Position numbers and translations under genes: made by a program. The notes beneath the pieces are model-generated. The model did no database searches and had not been told where the DNA came from. It saw nothing but the letters and a program-made list of their open reading frames with translations. A DNA stretch of 64,000 nucleotides from Antarcticibacterium sp. 1MA-6-2 (lineage in GTDB: Bacteria > Bacteroidota > Bacteroidia > Flavobacteriales > Flavobacteriaceae): contig NZ_CP091036.1 in assembly GCF_021535135.1 (NCBI RefSeq), forward strand, positions 2,418,001-2,482,000, in the 5' to 3' direction. Each line of letters starts with the position of its first letter. The first letter of the stretch is position 1. Below are positions 1 through 10,313 of this stretch, one piece after another.

Positions 1-717
1 TTATAACCGGGTCTTTACCCCTCCTACCTTTTTTAGAAGTAATATAAACTACCCCGTTGGCAGCACGTGAACCATAGATAGCAGTCGCAGAAGCATCTTT
101 TAAAACTGTTATATCTTCAAAATCTTCTGGATTCATACTCACTAATGAACCCGAATCAATAGGGAACCCGTCAAGAACAATTAATGGCGTTGAACCTGCC
201 CCAAGGGAACCTGCACCATGTAAACGTATTGAAGGTGTTGCAGAAGGCTCTCCGGACGAGGTAAGAATTTGTAAATGGCTACTCTTCCCTGAACAGCATC
301 TAAAACGTTGGCAGAAGGCCTTTCTTCAAAAACATCTGAAGAAACCTGAACTACAGAACCAACCACGTCAGTTTTGTCCCGTGTTCCATAACCCACAACA
401 ACTACTTCATCTAAAGCTGCTGCATCTTCCTCTAAAGTAACATTAATGGTAGTAACATTTCTTACTACTACATTATTCGTTGCATATCCAACATAAGAAA
501 AAACTAATGTTCTTCCTTCTACAACAGAAATACTGTAGTTCCCATCGAAATCTGTCTGGGTACCATTAGATGTACCCTGGACAATTACATTTACACCAGG
601 TAAAGGTAATCCTTGTTGATCTGTAACCGTTCCGGTTATCGTCTTTTGCTGTGCAAAGGTTAATTGCACCACTAACACCATCAAAAGTGTTAGAATTCCA
701 CTTAATTTCTTTTTCAT
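1..717 (-). CDS. SusC/RagA-family TonB-linked outer membrane protein, N-terminal part, frame broken
   Basis: Outer-membrane TonB-dependent importer of the SusC/RagA class, which normally works with a SusD-like lipoprotein to take up oligomeric nutrients. Only the N-terminus is present; the gene runs off the left edge, so no SusD partner is visible. A signal peptide (about residues 1-22, ending LTFA) leads into a carboxypeptidase-regulatory-like sandwich (about 25-100, TITGTVTDQQGLPLPGVNV) and then LDEVVVVGYGT and the plug. The frame breaks at 275-279 (GCCAT on the coding strand). Beyond it the plug continues in another frame (QILTSSGEPS, PLIVLDGFPI, ASATAIYGSRAANGVV). GCCGGT in place of GCCAT would give VAGLQI, the usual plug sequence. 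The family is certain; the substrate is unknown. Confidence 0.9.
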
Positions 718-769
718 TATTTTGTTAATTTGAATTAGCCCGCGTCAAAATTCACAATTTATTCTCCGG

Positions 770-777
770 CAAAAATA
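770..777 (-). promoter_or_regulatory. Candidate promoter -7 element of the susC-like gene
   Basis: The coding strand reads TATTTTTG, matching the Bacteroidota -7 consensus TAnnTTTG, about 50 bases before the ATG at 717. No clear TTG box is seen at the -33 position, so the call rests on the -7 element and position only. Confidence 0.45.
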
Positions 778-794
778 TTTTTGCGAAATTTGAA

Positions 795-812
795 GTGTTA
801 AACCTTTAACAC
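795..812. promoter_or_regulatory. Perfect 8-bp inverted repeat upstream of the susC-like gene
   Basis: GTGTTAAA and TTTAACAC are separated by two C residues. The site lies just upstream of the candidate susC promoter and between two divergent genes, a place where an operator could sit. No regulator is known. Confidence 0.35.
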
Positions 813-886
813 AGCGCTTGCCTCTTAGATGCAAATAAAAAGAAAGGGTTGCGTGAGTTTTCTTATTTTTTTAAAATACTTTTTAA

Positions 887-1486
887 ATGTTATTAAATTC
901 CTACTACAAAAAAGGCATAGAGTGCGGGACTGATGAAGCAGGAAGAGGATGCCTCGCGGGGCCTGTAACCGCGGCAGCTGTAATACTTCCCACTAGTTTT
1001 AGAAATAAATTTTTGAACGACTCAAAACTGGTAAAACTTCCTACACGTTTAAGATTGAAAAAAATTATTGAAAAAAGGGCTTTATGTTTTTCTGTTACCC
1101 ATCTCGATAACAATAAAATAGACGAGATCAACATTCTAAATGCATCCATCCTGGCTATGCACCACTGTCTAGATAAAATAGATGTAGCACCGGAACATAT
1201 CCTTGTAGATGGTAACAGATTTAAACCTTATAAAGAAATTCCCCATCTATGTGTCATTAAGGGAGATGGTAAATATCTCAATATTGCTGCAGCCTCAATA
1301 CTTGCGAAAACTTACCGGGACGCCTATATGGAAAAGCTGCATGAAGAATATCCTATGTACAACTGGAAACAAAACAAAGGATATCCCACAGCAGAACATC
1401 GGGCAGCAATTGAAAAATACGGAGTTACAAAATACCACAGAAGAAGTTTCCGGTTGCTGCCTGAGCAGTTGGAGCTTGAGCTGTGA
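887..1486 (+). CDS. rnhB: Ribonuclease HII
   Basis: Cytoplasmic endonuclease that cuts the RNA strand of RNA-DNA hybrids and starts ribonucleotide excision repair. The 199-residue length is normal for the family. The signature [14 protein letters not shown] places the first two acidic catalytic residues at D16 and E17. A further conserved aspartate lies in ILVDGNRF near residue 108, and [21 protein letters not shown] follows in two short blocks (conserved S-I-L-A-K-x-x-R-D). The ATG at 887 is followed at once by conserved sequence. The gene is intact. The next gene starts within about 40 bases on the same strand but has its own promoter-like element. Confidence 0.97.
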   Translation: MLLNSYYKKGIECGTDEAGRGCLAGPVTAAAVILPTSFRNKFLNDSKLVKLPTRLRLKKIIEKRALCFSVTHLDNNKIDEINILNASILAMHHCLDKIDVAPEHILVDGNRFKPYKEIPHLCVIKGDGKYLNIAAASILAKTYRDAYMEKLHEEYPMYNWKQNKGYPTAEHRAAIEKYGVTKYHRRSFRLLPEQLELEL

Positions 1487-1490
1487 TTAT

Positions 1491-1498
1491 TATATTTG
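1491..1498 (+). promoter_or_regulatory. Candidate -7 promoter element (TATATTTG)
   Basis: TATATTTG matches the Bacteroidota TAnnTTTG element. It overlaps the TTG codon at 1496, so that codon is an unlikely start for the lipoprotein gene. TTG at 1523, which directly precedes the hydrophobic signal sequence, becomes more likely. Confidence 0.5.
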
Positions 1499-3987
1499 CA
1501 AGACATTCCAAAAATATATCTTTTGATTTTAAAAAAGCTTCTGTTAATATTAGTACCCTTGCTCCTCCTCATTTCGTGTAATGAAGAAAAGGAAAGAGAT
1601 ACTGATCTTAAAAGTTGGATTCCCAAAAATTCAGCCTACATACTAAAATCAAATGATCTAAACTCTTTCCTGACAAAAATTGATAGTCTTTCGTTCCTGA
1701 AAGATAATCCACACCTGGTAAGTACCGCAATTAAAACACAGCTCAAAAGTTTGTCGGGATTTTTTAAAGGCCCCGCTATTGTTTCCTTTAGCACAGATTC
1801 GGCAGGAATATTCCATTATACCTTCCTTGCACAAGGAAAGCAGGACACTATTCAAATCGACACCATAAAAAATAAATCTATAGAGACTTTTAAATATGAG
1901 GATTTTGATATTACCAAATACACCCTGGAAGATATTAGTTTCTTTACCTCTTTTAATAACGAAATTTTAATAGCCAGTAATTCCCGCATAAATCTTGAAA
2001 AAATTCTTACAGAAGAGGAAAACAATGATAATGCTATTTTAAACCAAGTTCTCAACGCAGCTGATCCTTCAAAAACTTCTCTTTTAATAAATCATAAATT
2101 AGTCGATAAAAACATTGAGGATTCCTTTTCCAATTTCCTGCTCCCTATCCAAAATATTGCATCCTGGAGTGTTGTGGATATTGACCTGGAGGGAGAGAAC
2201 ATTTTTTTAAACGGAATTTCAACCTGGAAAGAAAGTGAGATTAGTATTCTTAGTAATTTTAAGGAGGTAACTTCACAACCAAACCTGCTTGCAACTGTTA
2301 CACCTAGCCAATGCAGCTGGATTTTATTCTTTTACCTACAGTGATTACAAAAAATTAGATTTTAACTGGGCAAAAATAGACAGTACCCGTCAAAAGATTT
2401 CCGATAATCACCTGCTTACTTTTACACGGGAGGCGGGTTTAATTTTTACTGCGGAAGAACCAGTTCTAGTTCTCACTACCACAGATCCCGTTTTAGCCAG
2501 AGAAGCAATCACTTCGGAAAACGAATTACTGGAGGAATTTCGGAATTTTTCTATTTTTCATTTTACTGAAGAAGTTTCCATAGCCGAAAATCTGAAGCCA
2601 TTAATTAAAGAAAAAGAGGCGAATTACTTTGCCTCTGTAGATGAATTCATCCTTTTTTCTAAAAATCTTTCTCCTCTAAAAAACATTATCACCAATTACC
2701 TCAATAAAACGACTTTAAGTGAACAGGAGTCTTATAAGGATGCAACGATAAATCTGGCGGAATCATCATCGCTCTTAATGGTAGCTAATTCTGGGGAATT
2801 TAAATCAAAACTGTTACAGGTAGCTACCCCCACAATACTTTCAGAAATTGAGAAATTGGACTTCAAAAACTACCCTGTCCTGGCACTTCAATTTGTTGCT
2901 GAATCAGATTTTGCCCATGTACATGGAGTTTTTAATACTACCAAGGCCACTGCCTCTGCTTCAGGACCTCAACAACTGGCAGCAATAGAAATTGAAAATA
3001 CAAACATAGCTCTAAAACCATTTCTGCTGAAAAATGACAAATCCCGAAAGATAGAAGTTGCTTTCCAGGATGAAAACAATATGCTTTACCTTTATTCTGC
3101 TTACGGGGAAGCTTCAGTGGAAAAAAGAAGTGGATGGCAGGATCCTGGGAGAAATTCACCAGGTAGACCTGTTTAAAAATGGCAATCTACAATTATTGTT
3201 CAGCACTCAAAATTCCCTTACCGTCCTGGACAGGGATGGAAATAGTGTTAAACCATTCCCTCTTAATTTTAAAGACGCTGTGACCAGGCCATTATCGGTA
3301 TTTGACTATGACAACAACCGCACCTATAGATTTGTCATTACCCAGGGAAGGGATCTTTTAATGTACGATTCCAAAGGTTCCATTGTAAAAGGCTTTGGAT
3401 TTGACAAGGCAGCTTCTGAAATTTCCCAGTCTCCACAGCACATAAGGATGGGAAATAAAGATTATATAGTTTTTCCTGAAAAGGAGGGGAAATTAAATAT
3501 CCTTAGCAGGCAGGGGAAGCAGCGGGTGAAGGTAAACACAAAATTAGACCTTTCAGAAAATGGATGGTTTGAGAACAATGGCAATTTTGTTTCGGTTAAT
3601 ACTGAAGGGGAGCTGTTAAAGATCAATGAGAACGGAAAGATCAACCGCGAAAAATCGGGATTTGAGGTTCCTCCATTTCTTACTGCTACAGAAAATACTC
3701 TGGTACTACAGTCCGAAAACATTTTAAAAATAAATGACAATACTGTGACTTTAGATTTTGGTTTGTACACGCGACCTCAAATTTTTGAGATTGGTGGAAA
3801 AACGTTTATTACCATTACAGATACCCAGTCGCAAAAAGTCTTTATCTTTAATGAAGATGCTACTTTAGTACAGGGATTTCCGGTTTACGGGACTTCTTCA
3901 GTAGATATTTATCAGGCAGAGGACGGTGCATTTATTTTAGGGGTATTGGGAGAAAAAAACTCTGCTATACTATATAGATATAATTAG
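1496..3987 (+). CDS. Large lipoprotein of unknown function with C-terminal propeller-like repeats, two frame breaks
   Basis: I do not recognise the family with certainty. The N-terminus is a lipoprotein signal with lipobox LLISC, so the product should be anchored in a membrane. The last third (after 3100) has repeated short strands such as GKLQWKKEVDGRILGEI and SLTVLDRDGNSVKPF that look like a quinoprotein-type beta-propeller. The frame is broken twice. At 2302-2308 ACCTAGC stands where ACCGGC would give the continuous TPANAAGFYSF. At 3105-3108 a run of four G should be three, giving YGKLQWKKEV. Restored length is about 820 residues. The start is TTG (1496 or 1523); no ATG is available. It sits between rnhB and a convergent lipB. 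Confidence 0.8.
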
Positions 3988-3988
3988 T

Positions 3989-4711
3989 TTAGGAAATTTT
4001 TTCTGACACACTTCGCACCAATTTGGCTTCAAAAATCGAAGCAAAATGTCTTAGTAGTTTTTCCTCCACTTCGTTGAGAGAAACTTCTTTTCTACCGAGC
4101 TCTACATTTAAAGAAGTGACAGCTTTACCCTGAATTCCGCAGGGAATAATATGATCAAAGTATCCAAGATCTGCATTTACATTAAGGGCAAAACCATGCA
4201 TCGTAACCCAGCGACTGGCCCTAACTCCCATAGCACAAATTTTTCTTGCATAGGGTGTTCCTACATCCAGCCAAACTCCGGTTTCACCTTCGCTTCTTTC
4301 TGGTTTTAATCCAAAATCTCTAAGGGTCAGGATAATTGTTTCTTCCAGGAGCCGAAGGTACTTATGAATATCTGTAAAGAAATTGTCCAGGTCCAGAATG
4401 GGATAACCCACTAACTGCCCCGGCCCGTGATAAGTAATATCTCCGCCCCGGTTGATCTTATAGTATTTTGCTCCTCTATTTTCAAGATCAGCTTCAGAAA
4501 GAAGAAGGTGTTCTGCCTTTCCACTTTTTCCAAGAGTATATACATGCGGGTGCTCCAGCATTAGAAGATAATTGGGAGTTTCTTCTTCCAGATTTTCTCT
4601 ACGGTTGCAAATTTTTAGATCCAGAATTTCGCGGAATAACTTCTCCTGATAATCCCAGGTCTCCTTATAATCCTTTAAACCCAGCCGCTGTATTTCTATC
4701 TTTTTATTCAA
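3989..4711 (-). CDS. lipB: Octanoyltransferase (lipoyl(octanoyl) transferase)
   Basis: Moves octanoyl groups from acyl carrier protein to lipoyl domains of 2-oxoacid dehydrogenases and the glycine cleavage H protein, the first step of lipoate synthesis. The signature RGGDITYHGPGQLVGYPI is present. The catalytic cysteine is in IIPCGI and the conserved lysine in ARKICAMGV. At 240 residues it has the family's usual size and is intact. The stop lies two bases from the stop of the convergent lipoprotein gene. Confidence 0.97.
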   Translation of the reverse strand: MNKKIEIQRLGLKDYKETWDYQEKLFREILDLKICNRRENLEEETPNYLLMLEHPHVYTLGKSGKAEHLLLSEADLENRGAKYYKINRGGDITYHGPGQLVGYPILDLDNFFTDIHKYLRLLEETIILTLRDFGLKPERSEGETGVWLDVGTPYARKICAMGVRASRWVTMHGFALNVNADLGYFDHIIPCGIQGKAVTSLNVELGRKEVSLNEVEEKLLRHFASIFEAKLVRSVSEKIS

Positions 4712-4730
4712 TTTTTAACTCTCTTCCTTT

Positions 4731-4824
4731 TAGCCACTAATGCACTAATATTCTTATTTTTCTCTTAGTATCCGGCCTATAAACATATACATTTCTCACT
4801 CCACTATTATAGCCACTAATGCAC
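4731..4824. repeat. 15-bp direct repeat TAGCCACTAATGCAC, two copies
   Basis: Identical copies lie at 4731-4745 and 4810-4824, 79 bases apart, in the AT-rich gap between lipB and the yqaE-like gene. They look like remnants of a dispersed intergenic repeat. No function is visible. Confidence 0.6.
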
Positions 4825-4867
4825 GAGTAATTTTAATTCTTTCTCTTGTATTATAATTCCATTCCTT

Positions 4868-4944
4868 CCACTCTCCACTCTCCACTTTCCACTTTCCACT
4901 CTCCTCTTTCCACTGTCCTCATTCCACTCTCCACTCTCCACTTT
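4868..4944. repeat. Heptanucleotide tandem repeat, 11 units
   Basis: Eleven consecutive 7-base units of the form CCACTCT or CCACTTT, with three diverged units (CCTCTTT, CCACTGT, CCTCATT) in the middle. It is strand-biased (C/T on plus) and directly follows the yqaE-like gene on the minus strand. Such microsatellites can change length by slippage. Confidence 0.9.
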
Positions 4945-4968
4945 TAAAGCCTCCTGGATCTAAAAATC

Positions 4969-5127
4969 CTAATCCTTTGGTTTGTTCAGTATTATCAATG
5001 CTGCAATTACTCCTGGAATCCATCCAAGCAGGGTGAGAATGAGAACAATTAAAATTGATCCGCACCCGCGATCGTAAACCGCAAGAGGAGGAAAAAGAAC
5101 CGAAAGAATTACACGCCAAACACTCAT
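4969..5127 (-). CDS. YqaE/Pmp3-family small membrane protein
   Basis: A 52-residue protein starting MSVWRVILSVLFPPLAVYD. It has two hydrophobic segments: residues about 4-18, and 25-45 with LIVLILTLLGWIPGVIAAL. The conserved family features FPPLAV near the start, a Gly/Cys-rich turn (DRGCGS) and the G-W-I-P-G-x-I-H/A-A pattern are all present. Members are small inner-membrane proteins linked to stress and ion tolerance, with unclear mechanism. The gene is complete, stands alone, and faces away from lysS. Confidence 0.9.
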   Translation of the reverse strand: MSVWRVILSVLFPPLAVYDRGCGSILIVLILTLLGWIPGVIAALIILNKPKD

Positions 5128-5246
5128 TTCAATGTTTTTTATAAATGGAATTGTACAAAGATATTAATTATATAGCTGAAAAGATGACTCACTTAAACAA
5201 CATAAGGATGAAAGAAAATGTAATTGACTGGTTGACTGAATGTCCT

Positions 5247-5254
5247 TATATTTG
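5247..5254 (+). promoter_or_regulatory. Candidate lysS promoter
   Basis: TATATTTG matches TAnnTTTG, with a TTG at 5224-5226 placed 20 bases upstream, the usual Bacteroidota spacing. It lies 47 bases before the lysS ATG. Confidence 0.65.
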
Positions 5255-5300
5255 CACTTGCTTAGCCCAGGAGGGTAAGCAGCTTAATTAAAAGAAAATC

Positions 5301-6997
5301 ATGCAGCTATCTGAACAAGAAATTGTACGAAGAGAAAAACTTCAGTCACTAAGGAAAATAGGAATTGATCCTTACCCGGCAGCCTTATATCCTGTCACTC
5401 ATAGAACAAGTGAAATTAAGTCTGATTTTGAAGAAGGGAAAAAAGTGGTAGTTGCAGGAAGGCTAATGTCCCGAAGAATTCAGGGAAAAGCATCTTTTGC
5501 TGAAATACAGGACTCCCTGGGTAAAATTCAGGTTTATTTTAACCGGGACGAAATTTGTACAGGAGAGGACAAATCAATGTACAATGATGTATATAAAAAG
5601 TTGCTGGACATTGGAGATTTTATAGGAATTGAAGGGGAATTATTCAAAACTCAGGTGGGAGAAAAAACCATCATGGTAAAAAACTTTTCTCTCTTAAGTA
5701 AATCCTTGAGGCCATTACCTCTTCCAAAAACAGATAAAGAAGGAAAAACATTTGATGAATTTAATGATCCTGAACAACGGTACCGCCAGCGATATGCAGA
5801 TCTGGTTGTAAACCCAAGGGTAAAGGAAACTTTCGTGAAGCGCACTAACCTGTTTAAAGCGATGCGGAATTTCTTTAACGAAAAAGGTTATTTTGAAGTT
5901 GAGACTCCAATCCTGCAATCAATTCCCGGGGTGCGGCAGCCCGACCATTTATAACTCACCACAATGCCCTGGACATACCCCTTTACTTAAGAATAGCAAA
6001 TGAACTTTATCTTAAGAGATTAATTGTTGGAGGTTTTGATGGGGTATATGAATTTTCTAAGAACTTTAGAAACGAAGGTATGGACCGCACCCATAATCCT
6101 GAGTTTACGGTGATGGAAATTTACGTCGCCTACAAGGATTACAACTGGATGATGGAGTTTACCGAGAATCTTCTGGAATATTGTGCTATGGAGGTAAATG
6201 GTAAAACCGATGTTACCTTCGGAAAGCATTCCATTAACTTCAAAGCTCCTTTTAAGCGGGTTACAATGACTGATGCTATAAAAGAATATACAGGTTTTGA
6301 TATAACAGGAAAATCTGAAAAAGAACTTTACGAAGCTGCAAAAGGAATGGGCATAGACGTAGATGACACAATGGGTAAAGGCAAGCTTATCGACGAGATC
6401 TTCGGCGAAAAATGTGAGGGTAATTTTATACAGCCTACTTTCATAACAGATTATCCTAAGGAAATGAGTCCGCTTTGTAAGGAACACAGGGAGAATCCAG
6501 AATTAACTGAACGTTTTGAACTAATGGTTTGCGGGAAAGAAGTTGCGAATGCCTATTCCGAACTTAATGATCCTATTGATCAAAGAGAGAGATTTGAAGA
6601 GCAATTAAAACTTTCAGAAAAAGGAGATGATGAGGCAATGTTTATTGATAATGATTTTCTACGTGCACTTGAATACGGAATGCCTCCAACTTCAGGATTG
6701 GGAATAGGAATGGACAGGTTAATTATGTTTTTAACTAATAATGCTTCTATTCAGGAAGTGTTGTTCTTTCCCCAAATGAAACCTGAAAAGAAAGCTTCTG
6801 TTCCAAAGCCTGAGGATTTTATTAAACTTGGTGTCCCTCATGATTGGGTAGATGTGGTAATGCACGAATTTGGAAGTGTTTCAAAATTAAAGGAGAATAA
6901 AGCTACCCAGGTCCATCAGAAGTTAAATGGGTTAAGAAAGAAAAATAAATTACCCATTGCCGCCCTTCAGCTCGAGGAAGTGGAAAAATGGTTTTAG
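5301..6997 (+). CDS. lysS: Lysyl-tRNA synthetase, class II, one frame break
   Basis: Charges tRNA-Lys with lysine in the cytoplasm. The N-terminal OB-fold anticodon-binding domain (about residues 55-160, [21 protein letters not shown]) is followed by the class II catalytic core: motif 2 [15 protein letters not shown] and motif 3 [11 protein letters not shown]. Restored length is about 565 residues, normal for Bacteroidota. The frame breaks at 5928-5931, where a G run is one base short. Adding one G gives [18 protein letters not shown], the conserved sequence. This break is a homopolymer error, not an RCCGGY site. A terminator follows directly. Confidence 0.96.
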
Positions 6998-7006
6998 ATA
7001 AAAATG

Positions 7007-7040
7007 AAAAACCCTCTCAGTAATTAGTGAGAGGGTTTTT
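7007..7040. terminator. Bidirectional rho-independent terminator
   Basis: AAAAACCCTCTCA and TGAGAGGGTTTTT form a 13-bp stem around an 8-base loop, with A and T runs on the two sides. It can serve both lysS on plus and the small gene at 7055-7282 on minus. Confidence 0.9.
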
Positions 7041-7054
7041 TCTGATCAAAATTT

Positions 7055-7282
7055 TTATTTCTTTCCGAACATTCCGCCGATCTTTCCGGCCATTCCACCA
7101 AGATCTCCTCCTGCGCCTGCACTTCCTCCAGCGCCATCATCTTTTAAATAATTATCTACCTGGCCTGCAATACCCGCAGGCAGTCTATCTTTCAAAAAAG
7201 ACGCCACTGTATTCACAGCTGTCCTTGCCTGAGATTCTGAAATTCCGGCTCTTTCAGCCACCATCTTTACAACTTTATCCAT
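7055..7282 (-). CDS. Small DUF2267-like protein
   Basis: A 75-residue protein. The first 45 residues hold an alpha-helical segment with the pattern ISESQARTAVNTVASFLKDRLP, which resembles DUF2267 proteins. The tail is Gly/Ala-rich (GAGGSAGAGGDLGGMAGKI) and ends GGMFGKK. No signal peptide or membrane segment is seen. The function of the family is unknown. The gene is intact and convergent with lysS. Confidence 0.7.
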   Translation of the reverse strand: MDKVVKMVAERAGISESQARTAVNTVASFLKDRLPAGIAGQVDNYLKDDGAGGSAGAGGDLGGMAGKIGGMFGKK

Positions 7283-7596
7283 AACCGTATTTTTTTTGTT
7301 ATTTCTACAAATTAAGAAATATTATCAGGAAAACGGGTTTCCTTCCGCAGCTTAACAAAATATTGAGCACCTCATAAAATTATATTTTGGCGAAGACTTT
7401 CATTACGGAAGGAAAAATGTTGCAGAGGTTTTATTTCTTATTTATTCTCACGAAAGGATGTTAAAAATAAAAAAGATATAACTATCCCTTAAACCTTTTC
7501 TATATTTAGCGGTCAAAGGATTACCCACTTGTGGTCTTTTTCAATTTTTATCGTGAACCACTTCATTACTATTAAAACAATTAAACTAAATTTTTC
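7283..7596. other. Intergenic gap with divergent promoters expected
   Basis: AT-rich gap between the small minus-strand gene and the plus-strand metalloprotease. CTATATTTAG near 7500 is a weak match to the -7 element for the metalloprotease gene. No other gene, repeat or hairpin was found. Confidence 0.4.
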
Positions 7597-10074
7597 ATGA
7601 CCAAACAATTTTCGACCAGGCTATTACTTGTAGCCCTGTCTATTTCTGTTTCCGGTTGTGCCGTTTTTCAGAAAAAAGATTCTAAAAGCGCAGCAGCAAC
7701 TACCGAAAAACCGGAATCGCAGAATAAAAACGGAATCAAACCTTACAGTAAAGTTATCACCAAAAATGCGAAGACCGATGAAGGTCTCTTTACTGTTCAC
7801 CAGGTGGAGGATGATTATTTCTATGAAATTCCTGATAGCTTATTCAACCGTGAAATGCTCATGGTAACCCGTATAGCTCAAACAGCATCGGGTATTGGCT
7901 TTGGTGGAGGTAAACAAAATGAGCAGGTACTTCGTTGGGAAAAGAAGAATAAAAATGTTTTGTTACGCGTTGTTTCCCATGATGTTTATGCAGCTGATTC
8001 TCTACCCATTCACGAGGCAGTAGTAAATTCCAATTTTGAACCTATTTTATTTTCTTTCAACATTGAAGCTTATAAAAAGGATTCACTAAGTACTTCTACA
8101 GTTATTAAGGTGACAGATCTTTTTAAGCAAGACGTACAAGCCCTGGGTTTTCCTCAAAGAAGCAGAAACAATTACAAAATAAGCCGTATTGATGACAGCA
8201 GGTCTTATATTGATACCATAAGAAGCTATCCTGAGAATATTGAAGTTCGTCACGTAAAGACTTATAACTCTACCGAGCCACCTTCAAACTCAAGTACTGC
8301 CTCCATTTCAGTGAAAATGAGTAATTCCATGATTCTTCTTCCAAAGGTGCCAATGGAGAGAAGATATTTTGATGAAAGAGTTGGATGGTTCACCAGTTCG
8401 CAGGTAGATTACGGTCTGGATGCTCAAAAAAGTGAAACGGTGCGATATCTTGATCGCTGGAGACTTGAGGTAAAAGAAGAGGATCTGGAGAAATTTAAGC
8501 GTGGAGAACTTGTAGAACCAAAAGAACCTATTGTATACTATATCGATCGTGCAACCCCAAAAAAATGGATCCCATTCATAAAGCAGGGAATCGAGGACTG
8601 GCAGGTAGCTTTTGAGGCAGCGGGTTTTAAAAATGCTATTATCGCAAAAGATCCGCCCTCTGTTGCAGAAGATCCGGATTGGAGTCCTGAGGACGTGAGG
8701 TATTCTGTAGTAAGATATCTTGCTTCTCCTATACCCAATGCCAATGGCCCTCATGTAAGTGATCCACGTTCAGGAGAAATCCTTGAATCAGATATCAACT
8801 GGTACCACAACGTAATGACTCTGTTAAGAAACTGGTTCTTTGTACAAACAGCTGCTATTAACGAGGATGCACAGGGAGTTGCATTTAAGGATGAAGTGAT
8901 GGGACGACTTATAAGATTTGTTTCTTCTCACGAAGTAGGACATACTTTAGGTCTTCCTCATAACATGGGTAGCAGTGTGGCATATCCTGTAGAGTCTTTA
9001 AGAGATGCTGAATTCACTAAAAAGTTTGGTACTGCTCCATCTATCATGGATTATGCGAGGTTTAATTATATTGCTCAACCGGAAGATGGGGATGTTGCTC
9101 TAATGCCGGAAGTAGGTCCATATGACAAATATTCCATAATGTGGGGATATAAGCCCATACCCGGGAAACAGGGAATAGAAGAAAAGGAAGTTCTTGATCA
9201 ATGGATCATTGAAAAAGCTGATGATCCTATATACAGGTTCGGCGCTCAACAATACAGCGTTGTAGACCCAAGTTCGCAAACTGAAGATCTTGGTGATGAT
9301 GCTGTTCTCGCCAGCCAGTACGGCATTAAGAATCTTAAGAGGATCACTCCCAGATTAATTGAATGGACCGCTGAAGATGGAAAAGATTACGATGATCTTG
9401 AAGAAATGTACGGGCAGGTTCTTGGGCAATATAATCGTTATATGGGACACGTTGCCGCTAACATTGGTGGAGTTCTAAAACAAACTAAAACTTACGACCA
9501 GGAAGGTGCTGTTTATTTCCACGTAACTGCCGACAAGCAAAGGAAAGCGATGAAATTCCTTCAGGATGAATTATTTACAACTCCTGAATGGTTGATCGAG
9601 CAGGATATTTTCAACAAAATTGAATTTGATGGAAATATTGAAAGAGTACGCGGAACACAGGAAAGAACCCTGAATAATTTGCTTGACTTTGGCAGAATGG
9701 GAAGATTAATTGAAAACCGCGAAATCAATGGCCGTGAAGCTTATGACCTTCTCGAAATGATGACAGATCTTAGAACGGGGATTTGGAGTGAATTACGATC
9801 GGGTAGCGCAATTAGCACTTACCGTCGTAACCTACAACGGGCATACATTAGTCGAATGGAATACCTTATGACTCAAAACCAATCTTCCGGTCGTTTTGGT
9901 GGAACCAGCATAGATGTTGCTCAAAGCGACATTAGACCTGTAGTAAGAGGAGAACTTGTAACTCTTTTAAGGAATGTAAAAAGTGCTGCAAACAGATCAG
10001 GTGATCAATTAACCCGATATCATTTGTTGGATGCAGCTGAAAGAATAGATCTTATACTTAATCCAGTGAAATAA
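7597..10074 (+). CDS. Zinc-dependent metalloprotease lipoprotein (DUF5117/DUF4953 type)
   Basis: An 825-residue secreted lipoprotein with signal LLLVALSISVSGC. It carries the extended metzincin-like zinc site SHEVGHTLGLPHN in the middle (about residue 450), followed by SIMDYARFNY. The protein belongs to the large Bacteroidota zinc-metalloprotease group with a DUF5117/DUF5118-like N-terminus and a DUF4953-like catalytic region. Substrates are unknown. The three His and one Glu of the motif are present, so activity is expected. The reading frame is intact and a strong terminator follows. It stands alone, without obvious operon partners. Confidence 0.92.
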   Translation: MTKQFSTRLLLVALSISVSGCAVFQKKDSKSAAATTEKPESQNKNGIKPYSKVITKNAKTDEGLFTVHQVEDDYFYEIPDSLFNREMLMVTRIAQTASGIGFGGGKQNEQVLRWEKKNKNVLLRVVSHDVYAADSLPIHEAVVNSNFEPILFSFNIEAYKKDSLSTSTVIKVTDLFKQDVQALGFPQRSRNNYKISRIDDSRSYIDTIRSYPENIEVRHVKTYNSTEPPSNSSTASISVKMSNSMILLPKVPMERRYFDERVGWFTSSQVDYGLDAQKSETVRYLDRWRLEVKEEDLEKFKRGELVEPKEPIVYYIDRATPKKWIPFIKQGIEDWQVAFEAAGFKNAIIAKDPPSVAEDPDWSPEDVRYSVVRYLASPIPNANGPHVSDPRSGEILESDINWYHNVMTLLRNWFFVQTAAINEDAQGVAFKDEVMGRLIRFVSSHEVGHTLGLPHNMGSSVAYPVESLRDAEFTKKFGTAPSIMDYARFNYIAQPEDGDVALMPEVGPYDKYSIMWGYKPIPGKQGIEEKEVLDQWIIEKADDPIYRFGAQQYSVVDPSSQTEDLGDDAVLASQYGIKNLKRITPRLIEWTAEDGKDYDDLEEMYGQVLGQYNRYMGHVAANIGGVLKQTKTYDQEGAVYFHVTADKQRKAMKFLQDELFTTPEWLIEQDIFNKIEFDGNIERVRGTQERTLNNLLDFGRMGRLIENREINGREAYDLLEMMTDLRTGIWSELRSGSAISTYRRNLQRAYISRMEYLMTQNQSSGRFGGTSIDVAQSDIRPVVRGELVTLLRNVKSAANRSGDQLTRYHLLDAAERIDLILNPVK

Positions 10075-10096
10075 TAGCGGCAGCGCTAACCATTTT

Positions 10097-10127
10097 AAAC
10101 TACCGCTTAAAGCGGTAGTTTTTTTTT
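10097..10127 (+). terminator. Rho-independent terminator of the metalloprotease gene
   Basis: AAACTACCGCT and AGCGGTAGTTT form an 11-bp stem with a TAA loop, followed by a run of nine T. Confidence 0.92.
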
Positions 10128-10313
10128 GCCTCTATAGCTACTGGCGTATTAACTCTTTTTCACAAAAACATTTTACTAAACCAACACTTTTAAAACAACT
10201 TTAAGAAACCAGTTAAAAAAGAAATAAAGGCGTGCATTTCTGTCTTAAATTTTTTTTCGGGTATGATATTTTCAGGACTTTAGGGCCATTGATAACCTAA
10301 AAAAGAAATAAGT

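Noticed and set aside
5255..5300. GCTTAGCCC upstream of lysS as another corrupted RCCGGY site
   Set aside because: The pattern fits, but the region is non-coding, so there is no protein frame to test it; it is not counted.
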